Shown: positions 12,786 to 23,634 of the stretch, piece after piece
How the letters are laid out: each line of letters starts with the position of its first letter
Position numbering within the stretch: position 1 is the first letter of the stretch
Assembly (NCBI GenBank): GCA_003255025.1
Contig: QANY01000261.1
Span: 1,909,299-1,973,298, forward strand
Length of the DNA stretch: 64,000 nt
Reading direction: 5' to 3'
Source of the DNA: Datisca glomerata
Lineage: Eukaryota > Streptophyta > Magnoliopsida > Cucurbitales > Datiscaceae
Notes under the pieces: generated by a model
Told to the model about the DNA's origin: nothing
Database searches by the model: none
Seen by the model: the letters and a program-made list of their open reading frames with translations, nothing else
Made by a program: the position numbers and the translations under genes

Positions 12786-13003
12786 TTCGGATCATGTGAG
12801 ATTTTATGCATCATTTTTTACTTTATTATGTCCTCTGAAATTATGATTTTTGGTCTGTTTGACAGTGATTATTTTGGATTTTTTATGCTCCTGCTTGAAC
12901 GGTCGATGTATATTTCTTCTTCTGTTCGGCGGTGAGGTTAGCCTAATGAAATTTTGTTTTCTTTGTTTATTGGTTTGGTTGGTTGCGATTTTCTTACTAT
13001 ATT
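12770..13003 (+). repeat. Dispersed duplication W, copy 1 (copy 2 at 14519-14760)
   Basis: Shared words between the two copies include ttttggtctgtttgac, attattttggatttttt, gatgtatatttcttctt and tttggttggttgcg. The two copies lie 1.7 kb apart within the second Helitron-like element. No protein recognised. Confidence 0.7.
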
Positions 13004-14518
13004 AAGTTTTCATCATACCATTTGTTGCTGTTATGTATCAGCTTTTTTTCCAGCCTAAAACCACAATTTTGGAATGATTAGTTCAATTTTTACATAACTA
13101 AATAAAGTTTGTGAACTATTTTGATTAATTTTTATTGTCCAAGAGAATGCTTGACATTCCTAGGAAATAAATATCATAAAAGGAGATTGTTTTTTGTTCA
13201 CTTTGTGACTTGATTTTTTTGGTTTAAGCTCTTAAAAATGGCAGCTGACTTATTATTTCTGCTCGAAAAGGTCGGGCACTCCATTGGTTCTTATATTTCC
13301 ATTTATATGTTTCACAGGCTTCAAGAGCAGGTATAATTGTGATGCTACATCCGACATATTAGTTTTTGAACTGTTCCATGACATTCGTTCTGAGTTTTGT
13401 AGGTTGCATATTGTATTGGACTGTATCCATTTTTGACGATGAATAGACAGTCGAGGATCTAATCTTTGATTGCAATAATTGCAGCATAAATCACTTTCTT
13501 TGTAGGTTTTATACATCAATTTAGCGACATGGTATTTTTTTAAATTTAATTGCATTGTTAAGTAGTGCAATTCACTCACTTAGACCTTTTTGTACGTTCC
13601 ATTCCCTTTCTTTTTACGTAGTTTCCTATCTACATTTATTTTCCTTTTGGGGATTCATCAATGATGCTTGGCAAGGGTGAATAATCTAGAGTTTTGAGTT
13701 CTAGGTCACCAATTTCATATGTAGTTATAAGTTCTCTAGTGGGACTGTTGGGCTTGTTACCAAAATGGGCATCGAGTTTACTTTTAAGAATGTCGATCGG
13801 GTGCTCATGGTCGGTAAATGCACTTGAGACTGCTTGTTCTCACTTGCTGAAGGTGAAGTTTCACCCTTTTTTATTTGATAGAGATATTAATTATCTTCTC
13901 GTACGGATAACTTCCAAGAAATTTACTCTTCCACGGAACTTGTCTTAGCTACTTACTTTTCATGTTTAAAAAATGGCTTACCTTTAATTTTTGTATTTCT
14001 ATCTATTTTCAGTACCATACAATACGAAATATGCTGTTCATGGCGATGAGCGAGTTTAAAAAAGCACAAATATAGCTACTTACTACTAGATTACGCCTTA
14101 CATTTTGTAAGTCATATTTATAACAGGCATCTAGTGGCTTTTTTATTATGCTGATATGTTTAATATATTCCATACAATATATAATTATTTTATGCACGAA
14201 CTGCAAAAAGGGAAGAAAATATGAAAAAAATTAATTGACACTTATTTTTTACATGATCTATTATAAAGTTTGTAGTCTGACCATTGTTTCCTTATAATGT
14301 CATTACTACGTGAGAAAGTACTAGAAGGACCAATAAGATTTTGCCCCTCTCTGTTTTTTACGATCTTAAATTCTGGTAACTGCCTTGTTTTTATCAAGTT
14401 TACGTTTAATTTCTATGTTCGATAATTTTTGGCCAAAAAGACGGGAGCTTTTAAATTAAGAGGTGATCCTAAGTTATTCAAGTTCAATCTTGATAGAGCC
14501 ATGTTACACCTTGTCCTC
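13004..14518. other. Unassigned Helitron interior
   Basis: T-rich sequence with a few exon-like islands (around 13240-13340 and 13660-13950). A frame of 84 codons on the plus strand at 13694-13948 and one of 108 codons on the minus strand at 13253-13579 show no recognised family and no support from splice context. Confidence 0.4.
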
Positions 14519-14760
14519 TCTTCGGCAATGGTGATTATTTCGGAATAGGTGAGATTTTTTGCATCATTTTTTGCTTTATTATGTCCTCTGAAATTGTGAT
14601 TTTTGGTCTGTTTGACGGCGATTATTTTGGATTTTTTTATGTTCCTATTTCAACAATTGATGTATATTTCTTCTTCAGTTTGACGGTGAGGTCAAACTAA
14701 TGAATTTTTGTTTTCTTTATTTATTTGTTTGGTTGGTTGCGGTGGTTTTCGTTTTCTTGG
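14519..14760 (+). repeat. Dispersed duplication W, copy 2
   Basis: Second copy of 12770-13003, about 80 percent similar by eye, followed by an additional gcggtggttttcgttttctt. Confidence 0.7.
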
Positions 14761-14901
14761 GTAACATCAAAATTATTTTTGAGGTTTTATATTGCGGCTC
14801 TTATAGATTAGAACAGAGGTAAGTTTAGTTTGATTTGTCTTCTTCCTTATCTTGTCTTTTATGTTTTCTCAGTCAAAATAAATGGATGTTTGTTTGATCA
14901 G

Positions 14902-15320
14902 GTGGTGCTCATGTGCCTTCACGTTTGTGATTCTGTCGTGGAAGTGCATAGAGAGATGATTGAATTGTTCAGTTTCTGAGGAAGTGGGCAATCACGTGTA
15001 TTCAGATGTTAAGCTTTGTGTCTTCACGTTGGCTGTTGGATTTGCTTGTCAGAGGTAACGATGACTATCTTATCTGATATTCTCAGTTGATCTATATATA
15101 TGTATCTACTGATGATGTTTTATGTAGATGTCAATAGATAATCGCAATTTGTGTCTCTTTTTCGGCCTACTTTATTCTATACCTTCATTCTGTAATTCGA
15201 GCTTCCTGTTTCAGGTGGCAAAAGATATGCAGAAGATGGTCGATTAGTGATCTTAGCTACTGGAGAAAATGTAAAGTTGTAGTGTATAAAATTTGTACTT
15301 GTTGGCTGTTGAATTTGGTT
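14902..15320 (+). repeat. Dispersed duplication X, copy 2
   Basis: Counterpart of 7603-7990. It is followed at 15299 by a further partial copy of the inner unit (ttgttggctgttgaatttgg, gtgatgatgattattttatt), so the X sequence itself contains a tandem subrepeat. Confidence 0.65.
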
Positions 15321-17143
15321 TTCAAAGGTGATGATGATTATTTTATTTGACATTCTGAATTGATTTATATATATATATGTCTCTTAATGGGTTATACAAT
15401 GGACATATATCTCTTTCTATATTGTTTATTTCAACCTGCATAATTAGCATTTGCCACTCACAGTAATCTCTTGATGATCAAATGATATATTGTTGTGCTA
15501 TCGATTTGCTAAAAGTTAGATCAATTAGTGGAGAAAGACATTGAGGCAACTTTAAGAATACACATTCATCTGCTCATCTTCACGCTCATCGTTACGACAA
15601 ATTCAACATCAATTTCATTTTTTCAAGTTTTTTTGGGTTCTAGGAAATAACTTCCATTCGGTCAAAGGATGCATAGCAAGATACATGAAAGATGTAGGAT
15701 ATGAAGACTTACCTTACTCATGCGTGGTTGAATATTTTTTTTTTGCTTAGGTTGTTGGCATCTTCACTTTCCCATCCTTCAGAGAGTATTTGAATTCTCC
15801 TACGGGGTTTTAATTCTTACAATCTTTGAAGTTTTTAATTCTTAAAATATTCATTTATCTTATATGAATCTATTCAATTGTAAATGTACATTTGGAAAGT
15901 TAAATGTTTAATACCTGAAAATTTAATCATTATGTATTTGTGTAGCAAAACACACATTACATTTTTTTAGAAATCATACAATTTTATTCTAAAAGTAATT
16001 TGACGCAATCCCGTCCATGTAAAAAATTGTATAAAAGAAGGATATTATTGATTAAGGGATTCGATGATCATGTTATAAATTAACATTTAATTGAGTATTG
16101 ACTAATAAGTAGCTTGAAATAGTAAAAAAATGTTAACGAAATTAAGTGAATAGTTATTTTATTTATATCATTTTCATACATAATAAAAAAGTTAAACAGA
16201 TTTTTCAGAGGCCTCGACTTCTAAAAGTGCATGATTATTAACTTCAAAATTCAATATTACAGAAAAAAATAAAATAATCCAGGAACAGTAAGAAAATGTG
16301 TCTATAACATAATGTTCTACAAACATCTATGACTAGATTAGTCATGTCTGTATTAAAAAAATTATGAAACATTGGGTTTTTTCTTATGTACGTGTATATA
16401 TAAGAACGTAATTATTGATTTTTAATGAATCATAGAATTATTTCTTCCTCAGCCAGTCAAACATAAACACTTTCTCCTGTCTACATTTTCTTGATAATAT
16501 TGCAGCTATAATCTTGTTAGTTGGTAACCATATTGAAGTTGGAGTTTGATGTCTAGAGTTTGTTGACCATACTTTCACCTTGAATATTGCTGTGTTACAG
16601 ATTTGCCAAAGGTTTGACCAATCAGTGGAGAAGACATTGAGGCGATTTTAAAGAATACACAACCATCTTCTCATCTTCACACTTATCGTTACGAGAAACT
16701 CAACGCCGATTACAGTAGTAATTTACTTACATGAATACACATCTTATTTCTTTTTGGGCAGTGTTTTTTATGGTTGTTTCCAGTTTTGAACATTTGCATT
16801 TATTATTCCAATTACAAAAAATATTGGACAGTGTTAATCTTCTTGAAGTTCAATAACTTCAGGTATTTTTTGGGTCTTTCGTTGTTATCATATTGGATGT
16901 AACATAAGTTGTGGGGTATGATTGATTATTAACATTTTATTTACAATTGGTGTTTGACTACAATTATTATCAGTACTATATAGTATTTGATTATTTAAAT
17001 TCTATAATACTTGATCTTTATTTACTTGATCTTTTATTATTATTTTCTTTGCTTTCCATTGTATTCGTTTTGATTTTTACACATATATGATTTTTAATCA
17101 TTTTCTGAAAGTTTTAATGCTTTCTTTTTCTCTGTATTCAGTC
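15321..17143. other. AT-rich element interior with repeat Z copies 2 and 3
   Basis: Contains Z copies at 15500-15590 and 16598-16668. A short perfect hairpin, atgacta-gat-tagtcat, lies at about 16328-16344. Otherwise no gene or RNA feature is recognised. Confidence 0.45.
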
Positions 17144-17880
17144 ATGTACAAAAATAAGTTACAACAACTAGCACAGGTAAATAGGTTCAATATGTCATCT
17201 TATGCATCTATTAAAGGACTAGATCATGACTCGATGTTTAAAGCTAGAGTTAATTTTAACGATGAAATTTTTTAAAGCCCATTCTACCACTCAACCTTAA
17301 GATAAGCAGAGCATTCTGCTACTAGAGTAGCTCTTGAAATTCTCTCTAAAGAGCTCCTTGAAGATCTCTGACTACCAAAGTTCTCGTAAGTACTTTTACT
17401 TTGAAAAAAAATTCTTGTATTATTATAGTTACTTCTCTTCTTAATTTAAAATTTCAAATTTGTCAAGATGAAACTAAAGTTTACAAAAAAATCCTCCAAT
17501 AAGTTGTTCAAAATACTTTAAGATCATGTCCTCATCATCTACCTATTTTTAGTTGTATTGTGGACGTGGTTAACATGACTTTTGAGGGTGAACCGGCTAC
17601 AACCAAAAAAGAAAGCTGAAAATAATGCTGCCATTTCTGCCTGGTCCACCTTAAAAACAAGTAATACTCATACTTTCTATACTTTTACTTCATTCTTTTA
17701 TCATTTTCTTATTGATGTAAATTTTTTCTTGCTCTGTCAGATATAACTGCAATATCAAATAGGAAAAAACAACATAATGAAGAAATGATAATGGAAGAGA
17801 TCAATGTTCAGAGAATGACTTGTAGTTCTCGTAGAATGGATCTGTGTACCAGCATACTTGATTTTAATATAAATAAATAA
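17144..17880 (+). pseudogene. Double-stranded-RNA-binding protein (plant DRB family) pseudogene
   Basis: The first part starts MYKNKLQQLAQ and continues in one frame through SSYASIKGLDHD, FKARVNFNDEIF, SPFYHSTLR and AEHSATRVALEILSKE. This is the full order of landmarks of dsRBD1 in plant DRB2/DRB3/DRB5-type proteins, which bind double-stranded RNA in small-RNA pathways. Two codons usually encoding Glu and Gln are TAA (17273-17275 and 17303-17305). A second dsRBD is recognisable after about 17470 (DETKVYKKILQ, then a TAA) and, after a degenerate middle, CIVDVVNMTFEGEPATTKK and AENNAAISAWSTLK near 17555-17660, separated by a one-base frameshift within the A-rich run near 17610. A possible last exon (17741-17880) reads open to a TAA. 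Introns are present or suggested at about 17391-17465 and 17661-17740, so this is a DNA-level copy, not a processed one. It sits inside the Helitron-like block, fitting gene capture. Family call is confident; function is lost. Confidence 0.75.
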
Positions 17881-18016
17881 TGTCTACATTATGTAAATAA
17901 AACAGCAACACGTTTATGTTATCTCTGTACTTCTTGTGATGTATATGTAAATAATGTTCAAATATATATTAACTAATTTATTACAGATTATAATTATTAT
18001 TTATCTTAACTTTTAT

Positions 18017-18017
<1 letters not shown>

Positions 18018-18050
<33 letters not shown>

Positions 18051-18062
18051 CACATATATATA
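18018..18062. repeat. (TA)n microsatellite
   Basis: About 45 bp of nearly pure TA dinucleotides with two interruptions, at the presumed right margin of the Helitron-like block. Confidence 0.9.
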
Positions 18063-18090
18063 ACCGAGCACGTGCAAAGCATAACACCAA

Positions 18091-18865
18091 AGTCAGAAAT
18101 TACATGGCACACCCTCAAGCCAAAAAAATAAATTTATTTATTTATTTGGATTTCACAGTGCTTCGCTAATAGTAAACACTTGAAGTTCTCAATATTATGG
18201 CTCCTATTTCTTTTCTTTCCTTTAATTTTATTTTTCTTGGTTAGAGTTCCTTTTGTGCTCTTCTGTAGTTTAGGTTGATGACAACATGTTAACTAAATGT
18301 TTTTTCCTTTTTTTAAATAATAGGAGATAGGGTTGCACACATAAGCCTTCATGTTAAAGTCAGAATATCTAATTAATCTTTAGAATAATTATAGAGTGAT
18401 AAAGTAATTGATTAAATTTTAAGTTATCAAATAACGTTACAATCATTTATAAATCGATGTTTCATTAAAATAGTTTAATAAATTTATCTATGAATGATTT
18501 TCACGTCACTTAGTCACATAAACTTAGTCAGTTAATTAGTCGATGTAGAATTAATCGAATCCTTTAATGTTCTCAACTTAATAAACACCTAAAAGGCCCA
18601 CTAAGTGAAATTATACATGGAGAACTGCAAAAATATTCAACTTTTCAGCTTAAAGTGTAAATTTGGCCGTAAAACTTTTTTTTTTTTACAAAAATGGCCG
18701 GAATAGTGTAACTAACTTATTTATATCTGTGTAATTTTTATAAATAAATTATTTACATCAGCCATATTATTCGATCATTTTTGTAAAAAAAAATTCAGAC
18801 ATTTTTTACAGTTTGAGCTGGAAAGTTGACTTTTGTTATAATTTTATGAAGTATAAATATAATTT
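18091..18865. other. AT-rich intergenic sequence
   Basis: No gene recognised. Contains scattered T and A runs only. Confidence 0.45.
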
Positions 18866-19465
18866 TAGGCCTCGCTTGACAGTCACGATAGTACTGTACT
18901 AAATCTATCAGATTGGACTGTACTAAATCTATCAGATTGGACTGTACTAAATCTATCAGATTGGACTGTACTAAATCCAATGTTTGATAGTGTATTGATT
19001 AAAAAACTGTACTACTTGAACACTGTTTAATACATGTTAAAAATGAATTGTAAAATCATCATTCACCGTTCTGAAACTACATCTTATTTTAGATTTTCAA
19101 TCACAAAAAGAAAATTAATATTCCAAGTAGACATTACATTCCGCAATATTAATAGATACATTCAATTATTAAATAAAATGTGAATATTAAATAAATATGT
19201 AAAAAAGAACTTGTCAAAATAAAATTTAAACCCTAAAAATCCTAGTTGAGGAAGAAAGGAGAAATGAAGTGAAAAGATTATTTTACTTTTAGTTCTGTCG
19301 AGTTCCAGTGATCAGTACCATATTAGTTAATACGATGATAAGACTACTATTTAGTCTGACCGTATTAACTAATCCAGACAGACTGTCAAGTAAAATACAG
19401 GACAATACTAAAATAATACTGTCCAATCTTTTAGCATTGTCCGGTACTGACACCCAAATAAGGCA
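18866..19465. mobile_element. Possible MITE with diverged terminal inverted repeats
   Basis: The left side reads ggcctcgcttgacagtcacg followed by gtactgtac and agattggac. The right side, read on the minus strand, gives gccttatttgggtgtcagta followed by ccggacaatgc and agattggacagt. The order of landmarks is the same, so the two ends look like diverged terminal inverted repeats of a roughly 600-bp non-autonomous DNA element. Target-site duplications are not clear; a TTA/TAA-type site is possible. No coding sequence inside. Confidence 0.4.
18895..18981. repeat. 24-bp tandem repeat, 3.6 units
   Basis: The unit tgtactaaatctatcagatt-ggac is repeated perfectly three times, followed by a partial copy. 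It lies in the left subterminal part of the possible MITE; the perfection of the copies points to recent expansion. Confidence 0.9.
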
Positions 19466-19516
19466 GAAGTGAAAAAATTGGAGAAGAGAAAACAATGCAT
19501 TTCAGTTATATCCAAT

Positions 19517-20555
19517 AGGGTGTAATCGGTTCGGCTCGGTGCGGTTTACTGGAATTTAATGAACCAAACCTTAGATGCGGTTTTTTAACTATAAACATTG
19601 AACCAAATCGCAAAACATATATAAACGAAACCAAACCATGAAAATTAAGCTAAACCCGACAAAATCCGGACTGAACCAGTGAAAATATACAAAATGCTTC
19701 TAAACCCATAAATTCGAAGAGAATCTGACAATTTGTGATTGTGAAGGAAGAATGAAAAACTGAGAAAAATGACAACTGATTAAGCAGAAATGAAAACTAA
19801 TAAATTAAGGCCTAAAATAAGTGTCACAACAAAATATATAATATAAAAAACCACCAATTCTACAAGATAGCAAGATAACAAAAAAATCTCCAAATCTACC
19901 AGATTTATAAACAATTAAAAAATCTCCAAATCTAAAATTTGTTCTAAGTTGGTGTGAGTAGGGCTCAAATCAGGGAGAGATGGAAACAAATCGAAGCTTT
20001 GTTCCGCGGGGTGTGAGGAACAACGGCGATGGAGCCTAGAGGAAGCGCGAGCTTTCGTTTACAAACAAAACATTGGTGATGGTTCGACTGGACGCGAGAG
20101 AAAGAGACGTACTGAGATATGTACAGATAGAGTTCGCCGGTGATGGAGTTCGTCGGCGATGGAGTTCGGCTCGGGGGACCACTAAGAGAGAGAGATGTAA
20201 AGAGAAGAGATATATGCACAGAGAAGAGAGATGCGCAGAGAGAGAGAGAGGGGTCGAAGAGAGAGAGACCAAGAGAAAGGAAATGAAGGCGGCCAACAAT
20301 TTTAGGGATCAGAGTTTTGCAAAAATGTCCTTGTATATTGAAAATGTCGTTCAGTGGAGGATTTTTTCATCGAAATCACGGATCTAACTGAACCATAAAT
20401 TTATTACATATTACGATTGAATCGCATCAATTAAAATTAGACTCACCGTAAATTTATTACATATCATGAACCAAATCAAACCGTCTGTAACATTAAGACT
20501 GATCGAACCGTATCGGTTCAATTTAATCGATTTCATCAATTTTTCTTACACCCGG
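19517..20555. mobile_element. Mutator-like non-autonomous element with 9-bp target-site duplication
   Basis: The element is bordered by identical 9-bp direct repeats ATATCCAAT at 19508-19516 and 20556-20564, the length expected for Mutator-like transposons. Ends are short inverted repeats, GGGTGTAA on the left and TTACACCC on the right, followed on both sides by text rich in ggttcg / cgaacc. No transposase is present. The interior includes a GC-richer block at about 19960-20390 (gttccgcggggtgtgagg, cggcgatggagcctagagg, GA-rich runs) that differs in composition from the rest and may be a captured gene fragment (Pack-MULE type), although no protein is recognised. Confidence 0.7.
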
Positions 20556-20564
20556 ATATCCAAT

Positions 20565-21400
20565 CCACTATAGGCCAAAGATATGGAAAGGATAGTAGAT
20601 TTTGTAGGGATCAGTGTGTGTACATATAACACACATGTTTTGTCCGAAATTTAGAATTTGAGCTACAGATCATACAGAGACAAGCTTCACTACGATAAGT
20701 TGGATTAACATAGAAAAGATTTTAGTTTTTGATCTACTAAATACTTCTTCACTTATGCATTGATCACATAATGTAGTTACATTTGATAATTAACAGCTTT
20801 AATCAGTCTCTTATTTTTTTTAATTTGCTTTATAGAAATATAGCCACTTTTATTGATCTATGGAGATGGAAGCAATATGGAAATAAAAAAAAAACAAAAA
20901 AATAGTTTTTTTTATCAAAGTTACATTACAAATTTTAAAGAAAATTGAAGAATGTGATTCGAACCCACAACCTCTAAGATATAGATGTGGGTTTAATCAA
21001 TTACGTCAATTCAGTTTATAAAAAAAATTATTATATGCAGATAGAAAATTAGCTACTTTAACTTGACTTCAAATTAAATAAAGAATTTTTTTTAAAATTT
21101 TCTCCCTTTGTTCATGTATAAAAAAAGTTTTGGGCAATGATGATTTTGAACTGACATCATTAACTTCAGGTACCAATACTCACAAGAGATTTGTTTAAAA
21201 CTACTAATATTCACTATATTTATAATTGAAAAAGTTATTTATTGTCAAATCGTGTCCCGTTAAAAAATTGGTATGTATTAAAAAAAGCATGGTTTATGTT
21301 ATGTCGTGTTTGGTTGGTGAGAAAATTGGGAAAGATGATCCTAGACAAATCCCATATTTATTCATCTTTAACAAAGAATCTAATCGCCTAAATAGCTTGC
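20565..21400. other. AT-rich intergenic sequence with a tRNA-like segment
   Basis: No gene recognised apart from the tRNA-related segment at 20948-21017, listed separately. Confidence 0.4.
20948..21017 (-). repeat. tRNA-related (SINE-like) fragment
   Basis: On the minus strand the text runs from aattgacgtaattgattaaa (A-box-like) to gaggttgtgggttcgaatca, where GGGTTCGAATC matches the tRNA B-box consensus. Spacing of about 35-40 bp between the boxes fits an internal Pol III promoter. It does not fold as a complete tRNA, so a SINE or tRNA-derived remnant is more likely than a tRNA gene. Confidence 0.4.
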
Positions 21401-21403
21401 AAA

Positions 21404-22505
21404 ATAGAAGAATTCAACGGATGATCTGATCAGATTTTTGAAAGAAAATAAGACCAGATCGAAATTCACGGTCCTCCTATATGAAGGACTGAACGGACCA
21501 TAAATATGAAAAAAAATCTGACCCGACCAGACTGAGAATCAACCGTTGGTTCGGATGGACTTAACAGACTAAATATATGTACTAATATCTAACATTTAAA
21601 CATATTCAAACTCCAAAATACAAATAATAATATCCAACATTCAAATATATAAAAAGAACAAAGTAAATGAGAAACACAACAAAACATAGAAGTTCATCCA
21701 TCTCCAGAAATAATCACAGTAGAATTGGAACCCTCGATCTTTTATAAATAAGATGCAGATAACAGAAAAAGGCATCCTCACAGTAGAGTTGGAAAAAGAA
21801 CAGAGCAACAGAAATAATCACAGTAGAATTGGAACCGTCGATCTTACCTGGACGAAGAAGGATGCGTCGTGAGAGGGAGAGGGAGAGGAGGTGTCGTGAC
21901 TCGTGAGCTGAGGGAGAAGGAGAGGGTCTGAGCTGAGGGAAAGGGAGAGGCGAGAGGAGGCGTCGTGACTCGTGAGCTGAGGGAGAGGGAGAGGCGAGAG
22001 GAGGCCTCGTGACTCGTGAGCTGAGGGAGAGGGAGAGGGTCTGAGCTAAGGGAGAGGGAGTGGCGAGAGCAGGCTCGTGATTCGTGAGCTGAGGGAGAGG
22101 GAAAGGTGAGAGGAGGCGTCGTGACTCTTGAGCTGAGGGAGAAGGTCTGAGCTAAGGGAGAGGGAGAGGCGAGTGGAGGCTCGTGACCCGTGAGCTGAGG
22201 GAGAGGAAGAGGGTCTGAGCTGAGGGAGGCTGGAGAGGGAGAGTCAAGACTCAAGGGGACTGGATGCAAGATGCGTAAGGGAGAGAAGAGAACTAACCTA
22301 AAATCCTATATATTTATAATATACGGTCGGCCCAGTCGGATCGGTCTGGAACTAACAAAAATGATGGACCGGTCCGAACTTTTAGTCCTCTCTAAAAGAA
22401 GGACCAAACCGATCATTAATAAAAAAAACCGTCCAAACCGATCAATTTTTTAATTCCGACCAATTCGAACTAAACGATCTGGACGAATTTTGAACACCTC
22501 TATTT
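21404..22505. mobile_element. Possible non-autonomous DNA element enclosing a minisatellite
   Basis: The flanks of the GA-rich minisatellite carry mirrored text: left ggtcctcctatatgaaggac followed by tgacccgaccag, right gaccggtccgaac, tagtcctctctaaaagaagg and accaattcgaac. The outer ends (left aaatagaagaattcaa; right, minus strand, aaatagaggtgttcaaaatt) share an ordered similarity that could be decayed terminal inverted repeats. The general style resembles the element at 19517-20555. No convincing target-site duplication was found. Confidence 0.35.
21870..22240. repeat. GA-rich minisatellite with alternating long and short units
   Basis: The core cgtgactcgtgagctgaggg recurs at 21895, 21964, 22008, 22076, 22120 and 22182, giving spacings of 69, 44, 68, 44 and 62 bp. 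Long units contain an extra gtctgagct(g/a)agggagaggg block absent from the short units. The pattern indicates amplification of a composite unit of about 112 bp. Confidence 0.85.
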
Positions 22506-23634
22506 GTAAACGTGGGTAGTGAATTTTTTTCAATCTAAAGAGAAAAATCACATTCACTGTACAAACAAGCCCGTAAAGGATAAACCCTAGTAGAGGTCAA
22601 GAAATTCCAACGAGGATAGCTTTTTGAGCGAAAATCGCCAAAATGAAATATTTAATTTCAAAATAATTCGAGCATACATGTGAAATCATTATGAATAGTA
22701 GTATTTATTTAATAAAGAAAATACTTTTCTGTGGGTAATATTTAATTAATTAAATCTAAAGAGATCTTGATTATGGTGTTCACCACTTACCATTACCACA
22801 TCTATTATCTTATTAGCAAGTACGAGAGTGTTGACACTGTTATATAATATGTAATGCACATTAAGCACCTGTGTAGGTCAAAGGGATAGAGCACTTAATT
22901 AACAAAATAAAAAAAATGTTATTTTATCATTTTGGAATAAAGATAATAAAAATTTAATTAGTTGCCCTTTAAAGCTTTGAGGAGCCATTTTTTGTATTTT
23001 TTATTTGAGGTGGAGGTTGCAAGGATGGCTAGGGTTTAAAGTAGCTACCAAAACTTTGTCATTTTCTTTCATTTTTCTCAATCCTCTTTACTTGTCCTTT
23101 GGGGAAAAGGAATAAAGAACAACAAAATGTTTAGCTTCAAATTTCAACATTGTACACAAACTATGTAGGTCTTCACCAAAGTAGACTATATAATTATTAG
23201 AAAAGTTGTATTTTTGAAGAAAATGCCAAACATAACATGACAAAAATAAGAAAATATATATATATATATATAAGACACAATGAGTTATGAATGTATATGT
23301 GAGTTCTAAATCGATATTTAAGGGACGCATCCATATAAATAAATATTTACATATGATCGATGTATAGTTTATAATAAGTTTTATTCAAAATGTGAACGGA
23401 ATGTAATTTAACTTATAGACTTTAAAATTTAAAAAAAAAATCAAATTTAAGCATTTTGAGTTTGACAATAGCATGACTTTGATTACATCTAAAAGCATTT
23501 GAACTTAGATCTACAAGCAAACATCCAAGTAAAAGTCTTCACCTAAAGTACCAATATTTCTACTATGAAAATTTAGAATAATTCATTTTTACTATCTGTG
23601 TGATGATTTAATGCGAAAAATAATATAATATTAC
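22506..23634. other. AT-rich intergenic sequence
   Basis: No gene or repeat recognised apart from a short (TA)n tract at about 23255-23274. Confidence 0.45.

Larger units (their letters stand above)
12288..18090 (+). mobile_element. Helitron-like element, second copy (5' end at 12288), with captured gene fragment
   Basis: The left end reads TCTTTCTTACTCTATAATAA after an A, and the next 300 bp match the end at 6682. The interior contains repeat W twice (12770-13003 and 14519-14760), repeats X and Z, and a DRB-family pseudogene at 17144-17880. A possible right end is a (TA)n tract followed at about 18062 by accgagcacgtgcaaagcat, which resembles a decayed form of the GC-rich hairpin (cccgtgc-gaa-gcacggg type) found just before Helitron 3' ends; a CTAA followed by T occurs at about 18167. 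The exact terminus is uncertain, and part of this span could belong to the outer copy resuming after a nested insertion. Confidence 0.45.

Noticed and set aside
13253..13579. Minus-strand open frame of 108 codons
   Set aside because: No recognised family, no splice or promoter context, and it lies in Helitron interior; composition fits chance.
13694..13948. Plus-strand open frame of 84 codons
   Set aside because: No family match by eye and not conserved in any duplicated block of the element; may be an unrecognised captured fragment but cannot be supported.
17954..18169. Open frame with an Ile-Tyr run
   Set aside because: Translation of the (TA)n tract.
20036..20387. Overlapping open frames on both strands in a GA-rich block
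   Set aside because: Low-complexity Arg/Glu-rich or Ser/Leu-rich shadows of GA repeats, with no recognised domain.
21844..22269. Minus-strand open frame of 141 codons, Ser/Pro/Leu-rich
   Set aside because: It is the translation of a GA/CT-rich minisatellite and follows the repeat units; not a gene.
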